The notes: a model not told the origin generated them from the sequence alone. DNA of 64,000 nucleotides from JAUVPY01 sp034412795 (GCA_034412795.1 DAOUMD010000292.1:1-64000), one strand, 5' to 3'. Positions 17,160 to 26,338 are shown, numbered from the stretch's first letter. Translations and numbers: made by a program.

Positions 17160-18455
17160 ATGTCTGCTATGGACGACGCCCACGCGCTGGTAATCGGCAT
17201 CGCTAACTACCAGCACATCCATAAACTGCCGCGGACCGTACTCAAGGACGCCCAGAACATCCGCGACCTGCTGACCGATCCCAAGCACTGCGGGTATCCA
17301 AAAGAGAAGGTGCAGTTGCTGCTGGATGGCGCAGCGACTCAGCAGGCCATACACCAGGCTATGACTAATCTGGCTGCCCGCGCCGATGAGGACTCGACTG
17401 TCTTCATCTACATCTCCAGCCATGGCGGCCGTATCAAGTTTGGACCCAACGCCGGCGAGTATCTGCTGCCCGTGGAGGTGGACGTGGAAAGGGATGCCGA
17501 CGGCAACGTGAAACTGGACAAGGACGGAGAACCCATTCTGGCGGTCAAAACCGCCATCTCCAGCGTTGAACTCACCACGGCGCTGGAAGCGATCAAAGCC
17601 CGCAAGCAGGTCATCATCTTTGACTGCTGTCACTCGGCCGGCCTGACAAAAGGCGTCGAAGACGCGGTGGACCTCGAAGCACTGGGGATCAAAAGTGGCT
17701 TTCCGGACCATTACTATGCAAAGCTGGCGGCGGGACGGGGGCGGGCCATCCTGGCCTCGTCGCGCAACACCGAGTACTCCTACGTGCTACCCGGCGCCGA
17801 AAACAGCCTCTTCACCCAGCACCTGCTGGCCGGCCTGCGCGGGGACATCCCCAGTGACGATGGCCTGATCCGCATCTTCGATCTCTTTGAGTATCTCCAA
17901 CCCAAAGTCACCGCCGAGCAGCCGGACCAGCACCCCATCTTCAAGGCCGAAGTGGAGGAGAACTTCCCGGTGGCCCTCTACCTGGGGGGTCAGAAGGGGA
18001 TCATACCCAAAGACGAAGAGGGCTTTCGCTATGATGCGTACATCAGCTATGTGGATCAGGAACCGGACGCGACGTGGGTGTGGGACACGTTGGCCCCGCG
18101 TCTGGAGGAGGCCCGCTTGCGGGTGGCCGTCTCCGGCGATGTGGAGGAGCCAGGTGTGGCGCGCGTGGTGAACATTGAGCGCGGTATCAAGCAGTCCAAA
18201 CGAACCGTGCTCGTCTTATCAGAGGCCTACCTGGCCGACCATATAGCCAACTTCGAGAATGTCCTGACACAGACCATGGGGATTCAAGAGGGGAGCTATC
18301 GGCTGCTGCCAGTGAAGATTGAGCCGGTTGCTGAGAGCCGATTGCCGACTCGGCTCAGCATGCTGACTACACTGGATCTTGCGCATCCCCGTCGTGCTGA
18401 ACGGGAGTTTGAACGACTGGTGCGAGCGTTGCAGGGCCCACTGCCGCGAAGATAA
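17160..18455 (+). CDS. caspase-fold (C14) protease - TIR protein
   Basis: 431 residues; GGAGG lies 6 nt before the ATG. The N-terminal caspase/metacaspase-like domain (about 5-275) has a catalytic-type His88 in SSHGG and Cys157 in FDCCHSAG. A C-terminal TIR-like domain (about 295-430) follows: RYDAYISYVDQEPDATWV, VVNIERGIKQSKRTVLVLSEAYLAD. This is the reverse domain order to the TIR-caspase at 37202-38524. It probably cleaves proteins after Lys/Arg when activated, with the TIR part docking to other TIR proteins here (family knowledge plus inference). Confidence 0.9.
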   Translation: MSAMDDAHALVIGIANYQHIHKLPRTVLKDAQNIRDLLTDPKHCGYPKEKVQLLLDGAATQQAIHQAMTNLAARADEDSTVFIYISSHGGRIKFGPNAGEYLLPVEVDVERDADGNVKLDKDGEPILAVKTAISSVELTTALEAIKARKQVIIFDCCHSAGLTKGVEDAVDLEALGIKSGFPDHYYAKLAAGRGRAILASSRNTEYSYVLPGAENSLFTQHLLAGLRGDIPSDDGLIRIFDLFEYLQPKVTAEQPDQHPIFKAEVEENFPVALYLGGQKGIIPKDEEGFRYDAYISYVDQEPDATWVWDTLAPRLEEARLRVAVSGDVEEPGVARVVNIERGIKQSKRTVLVLSEAYLADHIANFENVLTQTMGIQEGSYRLLPVKIEPVAESRLPTRLSMLTTLDLAHPRRAEREFERLVRALQGPLPRR

Positions 18456-18477
18456 AACCATATCCTGGGAACTTACG

Positions 18478-19323
18478 ATGAGCGTTGAAGCAATCCTGCT
18501 GGGTACCGCTCAAGACGGGGGCCTGCCACAGGCCGGCTGTTTTTGTGCCCTGTGTACCGGGGCGCGTAGCGACCCCAACCGGCGTCAATGGGTGGCGTGC
18601 TTGGGACTGGTGGACCACGCTGCCCGCCAGAGTTGGTTGATCGATGCCACCCCCGACTTGCGAGAGCAACTCAGTACGTTGCAGGGTCTGTTTCCAGGTT
18701 GCCCGCTGGCCGGAATAACCTTGACCCACGCCCACGTCGGGCACTATACCGGCCTGATCCATCTGGGACGCGAGGCCTGGAACACCCCGGGTCTGCCGGT
18801 GTATGCCTCGCCACGAATGGCGGACTTCTTGCGTGAGAATGGCCCCTGGTCGCAACTTGTCGACTTGGACAATATCAAGCTGCGTACCCTTGACCCCGAC
18901 CACGAGGCTCAACTCAGCCCCAATCTTCATCTGACGCCAGTACCGGTTCCCCACCGCGAGGAGTTCAGCGATACGCTGGCTTTCATCGTGCGCGGCCCCG
19001 CCCGGCGGCTGTTCTACTGCCCCGATATCGACGGATGGGATGGCTGGGGACACGACCTGAGGGGGTTTGTGACCAGGATGGATGTGGCTCTGTTGGACGG
19101 GACGTTTTTCAGCGCCGAGGAGCTTGGCGGGCGCGACCTGGGTCACATCCCGCATCCCCCGGTCACCGATACGGTCGAGCGGCTGGCGGGAGTCGATTGT
19201 GACGTCCGGCTGATCCATCTCAACCATAACAACCCGCTGCATCGGCCGGGCCCGGAGCGGGATTGGCTGGCGGCGCAGGGGGTTGGCGTGGGGGTCTTTG
19301 GCGCTCGATGGAGCCTGGATTGA
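18478..19323 (+). CDS. PqqB-like metallo-beta-lactamase-fold protein
   Basis: 281 residues from the ATG at 18478, 22 nt after the caspase-TIR gene. The opening GTAQDGGLPQAGCFCALC, with its cysteine knuckle, is typical of PqqB-related MBL proteins. The metal motif reads THAHVGHYTG, so the Asp of the usual HxHxDH is replaced by Gly/Val. There are no other pqq genes, so PQQ synthesis is not implied. A hydrolase or oxygenase-like role is possible. The partial metal site is the odd feature. Confidence 0.8.
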   Translation: MSVEAILLGTAQDGGLPQAGCFCALCTGARSDPNRRQWVACLGLVDHAARQSWLIDATPDLREQLSTLQGLFPGCPLAGITLTHAHVGHYTGLIHLGREAWNTPGLPVYASPRMADFLRENGPWSQLVDLDNIKLRTLDPDHEAQLSPNLHLTPVPVPHREEFSDTLAFIVRGPARRLFYCPDIDGWDGWGHDLRGFVTRMDVALLDGTFFSAEELGGRDLGHIPHPPVTDTVERLAGVDCDVRLIHLNHNNPLHRPGPERDWLAAQGVGVGVFGARWSLD

Positions 19324-19346
19324 CGACGGACAAAGGAGGATTGCCC

Positions 19347-20330
19347 ATGCAGCAGAGGGACAACACATTGCCGACCTTCGAGTATTTTCGGCTCGAGCCG
19401 GTCACCGAGGGTGTGTACGCGGCCATTGGGGTGGAAGGGGGAGCCGCTCACTGCAACGCCGGGATCATTGACCTGGGCGATCACACCCTGATCTTCGACA
19501 CGTTCATGACGCCCAGAGCGGGAGAGGACTTGCGGGCTGCGGCCGAGCACCTGACAAGACGACCGGCCAGTTACGTGGCCAACAGCCACGTCCATTCCGA
19601 TCATTGGCTTGGGAATCAAGTCTTCGCCCCGGGGGCGACCATTATCTCGACCCATAAGAACCACGAGCTGATGGCGAGGGAGGTGGCTGATTTCATCAAT
19701 CAGCACAAGGCAGATCCTACACCCTTGGAAGAGCAGATACAGGCGATGGAAGAACGTCTCAGAACAGAAAGCGACGAGCGTTGGCGAGCATCCCTCCAGG
19801 CTTCGGTGGAGCAGTTGGGCCACATCGTGGCCGCTTTGCCAGGGCTGACCCTGTGCTTCCCCAACCAGACATTTGAAGGCAAGCTCGTCTTCCACGGGGC
19901 ACACAGGCGCGCGGAGTTGCTCAGCTACGACGGCGGGCACACGCCCAGCGACGTTTTGCTTGTTTTGCCGGAAGAACGCATCGCGTTCACGGGGGATCTG
20001 GCCTTCTTCGAGTGCCATCCCTTCCTGAGCAGCGGTGATCTGGGGACGTGGTGCGAAGTCCTGGAAAAAGTGGAAGGGGCGGATATCGAGACCTTTGTGC
20101 CGGGTCACGGGCCGGTTGGGACCAAAGCGGACATAGGCTTGATGCGGCGCTACATCACCACGCTGGAAGAACTGGCAGCCCAGGTGGTGGAAGATGGTGA
20201 ATCAATTGACAAAGCCCTCAGGCAACCCCTCATCCCACCTTTTGATGGTTGGTCAAAGGGGCTGCTTCGCTTTGAAACCAACATGCGGTTTCTAAAACAG
20301 CGCCTGTCGGACCAGGAAGACCGCGGGTAA
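19347..20330 (+). CDS. metallo-beta-lactamase-fold hydrolase
   Basis: 327 residues from the ATG at 19347; AAAGGAGG lies 8 nt upstream and is a better start than the longer ORF at 19263. The metal motif is complete: NSHVHSDHWLGN (HxHxDH), then DGGHTPSDVLLVLP, FTGDLAFF and VPGHGP. A coiled segment (about 115-160) interrupts the fold. It resembles the broad SoxH/beta-lactamase-like group; substrate unknown. It runs with the PqqB-like gene, 23 nt apart. Confidence 0.85.
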   Translation: MQQRDNTLPTFEYFRLEPVTEGVYAAIGVEGGAAHCNAGIIDLGDHTLIFDTFMTPRAGEDLRAAAEHLTRRPASYVANSHVHSDHWLGNQVFAPGATIISTHKNHELMAREVADFINQHKADPTPLEEQIQAMEERLRTESDERWRASLQASVEQLGHIVAALPGLTLCFPNQTFEGKLVFHGAHRRAELLSYDGGHTPSDVLLVLPEERIAFTGDLAFFECHPFLSSGDLGTWCEVLEKVEGADIETFVPGHGPVGTKADIGLMRRYITTLEELAAQVVEDGESIDKALRQPLIPPFDGWSKGLLRFETNMRFLKQRLSDQEDRG

Positions 20331-20365
20331 GCGACCTGCCCCACTCCCCAGCGGTTGACAAGACC

Positions 20366-21550
20366 ATGTTGCGTGGTGACTTAGTTATGCGGAACGTTGC
20401 GATACTGATACTCATCTCGATTTACGGCGGCCTGGCTCTTTTGGGGACGCCTCTTTCGATGTGGTTGTTATTAAACGCTCAGACCTGGACCGGGAGAGGT
20501 CTGGCGGTTGCGGGCATCATCGTGATTATCTTGCCTGCCACGCTCTTTCTCTGGTACCGGGGGCAAAGCAATCGTAGCTTCTGGGGTTGGGGAAGTGTGG
20601 CCCTGGGCTTAACCCTGGTCGGGGTCCTGGCGGGCATGTTGTTAAGCACGCCGACCGGGTATCCGCCACCCGACTCACCGGTGCGGCATCGCTTTACCAG
20701 AGGTGGTAGCTTTCGGTCATACAGGTTAGCCAACATCGTCCCCGAGATTGAACAAATCAACCTCGGGTTCTTGATCATGCCCTACCTGGACCCGATTCTT
20801 ACCCACGATCAAGCCCGCCGGGTATCCGTCTTCACACTGGACTTGTACCGAGACATGGAACGCGACCGGGATTTTCACCGGCTTGGCTCCGCGATGGGCT
20901 GGGCCTATGCCGAACTGCTGGGTCAGCCCTCCGATGTGGGACATTACTACCTCTACGTTCCCCGAAATCGAGGGAGTGGCCCAGCCCCGGCGATTGTATT
21001 TCTGCACGGCAGCGCCGGGAACTTCAAGGCCTACACCTGGGTCTGGTCCAAGCTGGCCGAGGAGCAAGGCCTGGTCGTCATCGCCCCCAGCTATGGCTTT
21101 GGCAACTGGGATCGTGCCGGCGTGGTCGCGGTTTTGAGAGCGATTGACGACGCAGCGACAGTGGTGGACATCGATCAGGATCGGGTTTATTTGGTCGGCC
21201 TGTCCAACGGTGGTTTGGGAGTCTCTCAATTGGCCGAGGTGGCGTCTGGGCGGTTTCGTGGCCTGGTTTTCATCTCGCCGGTGATGGCGACGGAGATTGT
21301 AGATGGAAGCACGTTCCACGACACCTGGCGAGGCCGTCCAGTGTTGCTGGTGACAGGCGAAGCGGACCGGCGCATTCCGCTCAGTTACGTCAGACAGAGG
21401 GCCTCGAATTTGAAGGCGGGTGGGGTGCAGGTCACAGAGGCCACCTATCCCGGCGAGGACCATTTCTTGTTTTTCTCGCAGCCGGAAAAGGTTTTGGGTG
21501 ATATCTCCAACTGGCTGTCGCTGGGCGAAGAGCCGCGGCTACAGCCTTAA
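20366..21550 (+). CDS. membrane-anchored alpha/beta-hydrolase (PHB depolymerase/DLH-like)
   Basis: 394 residues. Three hydrophobic segments lie in the first 95 residues; the catalytic domain covers about 190-390. Nucleophile elbow GLSNGG (Ser280), oxyanion block FLHGSAGN (213-219), Asp334 in GEADRRIP and His366 in GEDHFLFF form a complete Ser-Asp-His triad. A second start at 20387 is possible. It probably hydrolyses an ester or peptide at the membrane surface; the substrate is unknown. Confidence 0.8.
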   Translation: MLRGDLVMRNVAILILISIYGGLALLGTPLSMWLLLNAQTWTGRGLAVAGIIVIILPATLFLWYRGQSNRSFWGWGSVALGLTLVGVLAGMLLSTPTGYPPPDSPVRHRFTRGGSFRSYRLANIVPEIEQINLGFLIMPYLDPILTHDQARRVSVFTLDLYRDMERDRDFHRLGSAMGWAYAELLGQPSDVGHYYLYVPRNRGSGPAPAIVFLHGSAGNFKAYTWVWSKLAEEQGLVVIAPSYGFGNWDRAGVVAVLRAIDDAATVVDIDQDRVYLVGLSNGGLGVSQLAEVASGRFRGLVFISPVMATEIVDGSTFHDTWRGRPVLLVTGEADRRIPLSYVRQRASNLKAGGVQVTEATYPGEDHFLFFSQPEKVLGDISNWLSLGEEPRLQP

Positions 21551-21574
21551 TTCAGCAGAATGGGAGGTCCGATT

Positions 21575-23839
21575 ATGAACGTACAACGAGGTTTTCTTCT
21601 CCTGATCCTTCTGACAGGCTTGCTTGTATTGCCCTTAGCTCCCGCCCGCGCGGCGGCCACCCTGGAACTGTACGGCACCTTCCACGCCATGGGCGTCATC
21701 ATCACCCTCGACCCCACTGACGACCCCGACGGCGACGCCACGGCCAACGTCGAGTATCGTCTCAGCGGGAGCGGGTCTTACCAGCCAGGCTTCCCCCTCT
21801 CGCGCATCAGCAGCACCCGCTTCGTGGGCAGCCTCTTCTGGCTGGAGCCGGGCACGACCTACGACGTGCGCGTTACCTTCAGCGACCCCGACGGCTCACT
21901 GCACGGGGTCAGTGTGACCGGCACCGCCTCCACGCGCGACGAAGTCACCATCCCGGCAGCGGTCAACTCTTACTACGTCAGCCCCGGCGGGGTCGGGACG
22001 GCCTGCACCCCCGCCTCACCCTGCTCCCTGGACGACGGCTTGGACCAGGCCGAAGCTGGGGATGAGGTCGTCCTGCGCGACGGCGTCTACTACCAGGGGG
22101 GCATCTCCCTGTCGAATTCCGGATCCCCGGGCGCGCCCATCGTCATCCGGGGCTACGCAGGCGAGACGGCGATACTGGACGGGGCCGACCCCGGCTCCGC
22201 CAGCTTTTCCTGGACGGCCGATGGGGGCGGCGTCTACCACACCACCGTCAACGAGGAGGACACCCACCTGGTCACCGCCGACGGGCAGCGGCTCTTTCCC
22301 TATGACAACCTGGCCAATCTGCAAACCCTGAGCCGGGATAACACGCCCGGCTTCTACCCCAGCGGAACCACCCTCTACGTGCACCTGGCCGGGGACGCCG
22401 ACCCCAACGGCGCGACGATACTCGTCTCCCGCTACGGCAACGCCTTCACCGTCGAACGGGACTACATCTACTTCCTGAACCTGACCTTCCGTCACTACGG
22501 GCAGGGAGATTATCCGAAAGCCATCTATTTCAACGGCGCCAGCCATAACCTAGTGCAGGGCTGCACCTTTGCTTCCAACGACCTGGGGATCGGCATCAAG
22601 CGTGAGTCCCACCGCAACGTGATCCAGGACAACGAGTTCTACGACACCATCTTCGACTGGCCCTGGGACGATATCAAGGAGCTGGGCGGCCTGGAGGACG
22701 GCGGGGTGGCTTTCTACAATCCGGTCACCGGGCGCGGCAACGTCATCCGACGCAACACCTTTCACGACGATTTCGACGGCCTGGGCGTCTGCCCCTCGGA
22801 TGACGCAGCGACGACCAACGAGACCGACGTCTACGAGAATCTGATCTACAACATGGGCGACGACGGCCTGGAGACCGATGGCCAGTGTAGCAACGTGCGC
22901 ATATGGAGCAACACCTTCCACGACGTGCTGATGGGCATCTCACTGGCCCCGGTTTACGACGGGCCGGTGTACGCCGTGCGTAACCTGGTGTATCGCACCG
23001 GCGTGGGCAACAACAGCTACAGCGGCAGCCCCTTCAAGTTCAACAGCGGCTATGGCCTGTCCGGCCCTATGTACCTGTTTCACAACACGGCCGACGCCGC
23101 CTTGCCGGACAATAACGGACTTTATGTCAAGGCACCGGGCTCGTGGGACCTGATCTACGCCCGCAACAACGTCTGGGCCGGGACCGACTACGCGCTCAAC
23201 AACTACAACACCGGCCAGCCGGTGGACCTGGACTACGACGACCTGTGGAACGGAAACAGCGGCAACCTGGTACGCTGGGACAGCACCAACTACGCCACCC
23301 TGACCGCCTTCAGCGCCGCCACGGGCCAGGAGCCGCACGGCCTTAGCGTCGCTCCCGGCTTTGCCGACAGCGCCGGCGGTGATTATGCCCTGGACCAGGC
23401 CAGCGACCTGATCGACGCCGGCCTGGTCATCCCCGGTATCAACGACGACTACGTGGGAGCCGCACCCGACATCGGCGCCTTCGAGTACCAGGGCTATGGC
23501 TTTACTTTGGACGCTGCACCTTCCCTGGGGGTCATTGACCCGGGCGGAGTGGCCACCTACACGTTGAGCGTGGGGTCCCTGGGCGGCTTTGCCGAGTTGG
23601 TAAGCCTGGTGACCGCCAGCCCGTCGCCCAGCCTGACGCTGAGCCTGGTCCCCAACAGCGTCACCCCACCCGGGGAGGCAACGCTGACCGTCACCGACAC
23701 CCACACGGGGCCCCTGCCGCCCGGCCTGTGGTATACGCTGCCCATCACCGCCAGCGGTGCGGTTTTTACCCAGACCACCAGCGTGGATCTGCTGGTCGGC
23801 GGGACACAGATCTACCTGCCCCTGGTTATCAAAGAGTGA
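21575..23839 (+). CDS. secreted right-handed parallel beta-helix protein
   Basis: 754 residues from the ATG at 21575 (GGGAGG 7 nt before it). A Sec signal peptide ends near APARAAA. A beta-sandwich-like stretch (to about 130) precedes the NSYYVSPGG...ACTPASPCSL opening typical of pectate-lyase-like parallel beta-helix proteins, with coils through about 560. A second beta-sandwich (about 640-740) follows. The protein ends IYLPLVIKE, a short C-terminal motif seen on many exported Chloroflexota proteins. It probably binds or cleaves a polysaccharide outside the cell. No catalytic residues can be assigned. Confidence 0.8.
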   Translation: MNVQRGFLLLILLTGLLVLPLAPARAAATLELYGTFHAMGVIITLDPTDDPDGDATANVEYRLSGSGSYQPGFPLSRISSTRFVGSLFWLEPGTTYDVRVTFSDPDGSLHGVSVTGTASTRDEVTIPAAVNSYYVSPGGVGTACTPASPCSLDDGLDQAEAGDEVVLRDGVYYQGGISLSNSGSPGAPIVIRGYAGETAILDGADPGSASFSWTADGGGVYHTTVNEEDTHLVTADGQRLFPYDNLANLQTLSRDNTPGFYPSGTTLYVHLAGDADPNGATILVSRYGNAFTVERDYIYFLNLTFRHYGQGDYPKAIYFNGASHNLVQGCTFASNDLGIGIKRESHRNVIQDNEFYDTIFDWPWDDIKELGGLEDGGVAFYNPVTGRGNVIRRNTFHDDFDGLGVCPSDDAATTNETDVYENLIYNMGDDGLETDGQCSNVRIWSNTFHDVLMGISLAPVYDGPVYAVRNLVYRTGVGNNSYSGSPFKFNSGYGLSGPMYLFHNTADAALPDNNGLYVKAPGSWDLIYARNNVWAGTDYALNNYNTGQPVDLDYDDLWNGNSGNLVRWDSTNYATLTAFSAATGQEPHGLSVAPGFADSAGGDYALDQASDLIDAGLVIPGINDDYVGAAPDIGAFEYQGYGFTLDAAPSLGVIDPGGVATYTLSVGSLGGFAELVSLVTASPSPSLTLSLVPNSVTPPGEATLTVTDTHTGPLPPGLWYTLPITASGAVFTQTTSVDLLVGGTQIYLPLVIKE

Positions 23840-23842
23840 AGG

Positions 23843-24205
23843 ATGATGAAAACTCTCTGCGTCTTGTCCTTGTTTTTCGTCCTCATAAGTTGTACAGCGG
23901 TAGGTATGCCCTCCAAACAAACGATTCCCCCCGCTTCGATTTCTGAGTTTCTTGAGCTGGTCGAGAGCGAAGACTTTCACAAGATGGCTCGGGATGGGAA
24001 AGAGATTTTCACACAAGGCATGTACATCCCCAACCATACAACGCTGTTCGCGCAATTCCCTTCGTCTGAAACCGAACGAGGCCATATTCGATACGTCTTC
24101 TACAGTTTTCAGGGTGAAGCAAGCGGCGGGGAGGTGTATTTGATACTTGAGCAAGACTCGGGGAAAGTCGTCGAATTCAACTACTTTGAGGCATTGTTCG
24201 AGTGA
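23843..24205 (+). CDS. small lipoprotein, unknown
   Basis: 120 residues, with a lipoprotein signal (LFFVLISC) and GAAGG at the start codon; ATG codons at 23843 and 23846 are both possible. It lies 3 nt after the beta-helix gene, so it is probably co-transcribed. No family recognised. Confidence 0.65.
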   Translation: MMKTLCVLSLFFVLISCTAVGMPSKQTIPPASISEFLELVESEDFHKMARDGKEIFTQGMYIPNHTTLFAQFPSSETERGHIRYVFYSFQGEASGGEVYLILEQDSGKVVEFNYFEALFE

Positions 24206-24296
24206 GGCATAGCACGGATCGTTAGCCACTGGGAAGAGACAGGGGTGGGGTAGTGAACTGGAAGTGTCCAAGGAAGAGCACAAAGGAGGCTGAAGC

Positions 24297-24857
24297 GTGA
24301 TGGAAATTATCAAGGTCGTGGTTGTCTCTGCCCTGCTTTTGGTTGCGGCCGGTCTCATATTCGGCCGCGTCCGGCGTGACTACCAATCCCTCGGCAAGCT
24401 CACGTCGTTCTCCACCTTCCTCGAGGTCCTCATCTTCTTCCTGCACGGTTCCGCCTCGTACGCCTTCCTGGATTCCAATTTGGGCCACATCAACACGGCC
24501 AGCCCGCTTTTCTTCCTCTCTATTCTGTGTATGCTGGTTGGCCTTGTGCTGGTCGCCATTGCTATGGGGCGTCTCGGCATGGGAGAATCGGTGGGACAGC
24601 AGGTAAGCGGCGTGCAACAGTCGGGCCTGTATCGCTACTCCCGCAATCCGCAGATCGTGGCCTACGGCCTGGTGGTGATCGGCTACGCCTTGCTCTGGCC
24701 TGCGTGGTCGGGCCTGGTCTGGGTGGGGCTGTACCTGGCCATCGCCCATCTGATGGTGTGCGTCGAGGAGGAGCACCTGCGCCAGGCCTACGGCGAAGCG
24801 TACCGGCGCTACTGTGCGGAGACGCCCAGGTACCTGGGCCTGCCGGGGCGGCGCTAG
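24297..24857 (+). CDS. isoprenylcysteine carboxyl methyltransferase/PEMT-like membrane protein
   Basis: About 186 residues; AAAGGAGG precedes a GTG (24297) and an ATG (24300), either usable. Four to five membrane helices are followed by the family C-terminal signature YRYSRNPQIVAYGLVVIGYAL and EEEHLRQAYGEAYRRYCAETPRYL, which binds S-adenosylmethionine in ICMT/phospholipid methyltransferases. A small membrane methyltransferase of unknown substrate. Confidence 0.8.
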   Translation: MMEIIKVVVVSALLLVAAGLIFGRVRRDYQSLGKLTSFSTFLEVLIFFLHGSASYAFLDSNLGHINTASPLFFLSILCMLVGLVLVAIAMGRLGMGESVGQQVSGVQQSGLYRYSRNPQIVAYGLVVIGYALLWPAWSGLVWVGLYLAIAHLMVCVEEEHLRQAYGEAYRRYCAETPRYLGLPGRR

Positions 24858-24913
24858 CTTTTCCAGGGGGTTGAAGCCAGGGCAATCTGATAGTCGAGTG
24901 AGGAGGTATCAAC

Positions 24914-25924
24914 ATGGGTCATCTGCTGACCATCCCCCATCTTCGGGCGCACGGCATGTGCCCCGTCAACGGCGTCCGTGACCTGGTTCACTGGCGTTCC
25001 GGCCGGGACTGGTCTAACCAATTTGTGTACGGCCTGGGACAGGGCGGGGGCTTTGCCTATCTCCGCTTCAAATCGGCCGATCCACCACGCCAGGTGTATT
25101 GGGGTGTGGCCGGGCCAAGACAGCACGAGTACCTGGCCGGGCTATTGGGCGCCGAGTACAGTGCGATTGAAAACCGCTCCTTCAAGTTCGCCTGGCGCAA
25201 GGCGTGCCAGGCGGTGGACGCGGGTACCGCGCCGGTGCTGGGGCCGCTGGATATGTTCTACCTGCACTACTACCCGGGCATCTATGGCCAGCGGCACATC
25301 CCCATCCACTACGTGCTGCTGGTGGGCTATGACGAGGAGAAAGCTCACATCCACGATACCGATAAGGACGAGGTGCAGACCATCCCGCTGGAGGAACTGC
25401 AGTCGGCCTGGGATGTGAATGTGCCGGGCCTGGGCAAGCGTCACCGGCTGGCCATCTTTGACATCCCTGAGGATCTGGCGCCGACCGAATCGCTGATACG
25501 CACGTCCATCGCCGATCAATGCCGCACCATGCTGCGCCCGCCCGTCAGCATGGTGGGGGTGCCGGCCATGGAGAAATTGGCGCGCGAGATTGCGGGCTGG
25601 CCGGAAGAGTTGGGCCAGGAGGTCGCGGCTGCGTGTCTGCGACAGGTGCGCGAGTACCTGAACTCCCCGCCCGACCTAGTCGGGCATCACCTGACAGCCG
25701 GGCGCGACCTGTATATCACGTTTCTGCAAGAGGCTGGGGCCATGGCGGGGTTGGATTTCTCCGAGGCCATCCATCGGCTGCGGCCCTCGATGGAAATCAT
25801 CCCCCAGTTGGCCGAGGCGATCGGGCAGGGTCGCCTCGATGAAGCAGCGGCCCACATAGGCCACATCGCGCAAGAAGAAACCGAAGCCTTCGGAGCGTTG
25901 AGCGAGATGGTAGAGGCGCTCTAG
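24914..25924 (+). CDS. BtrH N-terminal domain / DUF4872-type protein
   Basis: 336 residues; AGGAGG lies 7 nt before the ATG. The N-terminal half carries the peptidase C39-like BtrH_N features: an early Cys in GMCPVNGVRDL, HYVLLVGYDEEKAHIHDTD, and the FDIP link. The C-terminal half is helical, as in DUF4872. BtrH itself moves an acyl group in butirosin assembly; no acyl carrier or antibiotic genes are nearby, so the role here is open (transferase, amidase or cysteine-protease-like). Confidence 0.75.
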   Translation: MGHLLTIPHLRAHGMCPVNGVRDLVHWRSGRDWSNQFVYGLGQGGGFAYLRFKSADPPRQVYWGVAGPRQHEYLAGLLGAEYSAIENRSFKFAWRKACQAVDAGTAPVLGPLDMFYLHYYPGIYGQRHIPIHYVLLVGYDEEKAHIHDTDKDEVQTIPLEELQSAWDVNVPGLGKRHRLAIFDIPEDLAPTESLIRTSIADQCRTMLRPPVSMVGVPAMEKLAREIAGWPEELGQEVAAACLRQVREYLNSPPDLVGHHLTAGRDLYITFLQEAGAMAGLDFSEAIHRLRPSMEIIPQLAEAIGQGRLDEAAAHIGHIAQEETEAFGALSEMVEAL

Positions 25925-26182
25925 TTCTCCCCAGGACTACCAATTTGATCCCGCCGTCAATGGCTTCGTGGCCATCGTGCACACCCCTGACCACCAATAC
26001 CAGTTGGGCCGGCACCATCCACATGGTCCTGTCCCTGGTCTCCGAATTCGGCCCTCCGCTGGCTGCGGACCCTACCCGCACGCCTTTCCCCCCCCGACCG
26101 ATTGGCCGCTGCGGACGCCGAGACGCTGCGCCCGGCGGCAAGGCTGGGCTATCGCACACCCTACGTTCTGGAGCTAGCCCGT
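25925..26182. other. decayed sequence before defence island
   Basis: No intact gene. Short frames read like fragments of a longer protein (for example around 25950-26010 and 26115-26180) but are interrupted by frame changes and a C-rich run. It marks the left edge of the worn defence island. Confidence 0.5.
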
Positions 26183-26252
26183 ATTGTGGCGCTCAGCCCG
26201 TTGTCTTTGACTCTATGTCGTGGTATACTTTTATGAAAAGAGAACGCCTCCT
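26183..26252 (+). repeat. duplicated promoter-bearing element, copy 1
   Basis: About 70 bp nearly identical to 29323-29390, starting ATTGTGGCGCTCAGCCC. It contains TTGTCT, 17 nt, TATACT. It lies before the type IIG tail relic and the AAA ATPase gene. Confidence 0.8.
26201..26229 (+). promoter_or_regulatory. promoter within duplicated element, copy 1
   Basis: TTGTCT (26201-26206), 17-nt spacer, TATACT (26224-26229). The hexamers and spacing are kept in the second copy while the spacer has drifted slightly. Confidence 0.55.
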
Positions 26253-26257
26253 AGCTA

Positions 26258-26326
26258 ATTGACCAGGTCGTCTACCGGTTGTATGGGTTGACGGGCGAGG
26301 AGATTGCGGTGGTGGAGGGAGCATAG
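26258..26326 (+). pseudogene. C-terminal relic of N-6 DNA methylase / type IIG restriction enzyme
   Basis: The frame reads IDQVVYRLYGLTGEEIAVVEG then a stop. This is the characteristic last helix of Eco57I-like N-6 methylase/type IIG enzymes. The rest of the gene is absent, so it is a deletion scar 12 nt before the AAA ATPase start. Confidence 0.6.
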
Positions 26327-26338
26327 CAGAGGTAATGG

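Noticed and set aside
18367..20108. Large minus-strand frames opposite the two MBL genes
   Set aside because: MBL metal motifs and ribosome sites are on the plus strand only.
22940..24358. 472-residue minus-strand frame
   Set aside because: Runs across three clear plus-strand genes; shadow of high-GC coding sequence.
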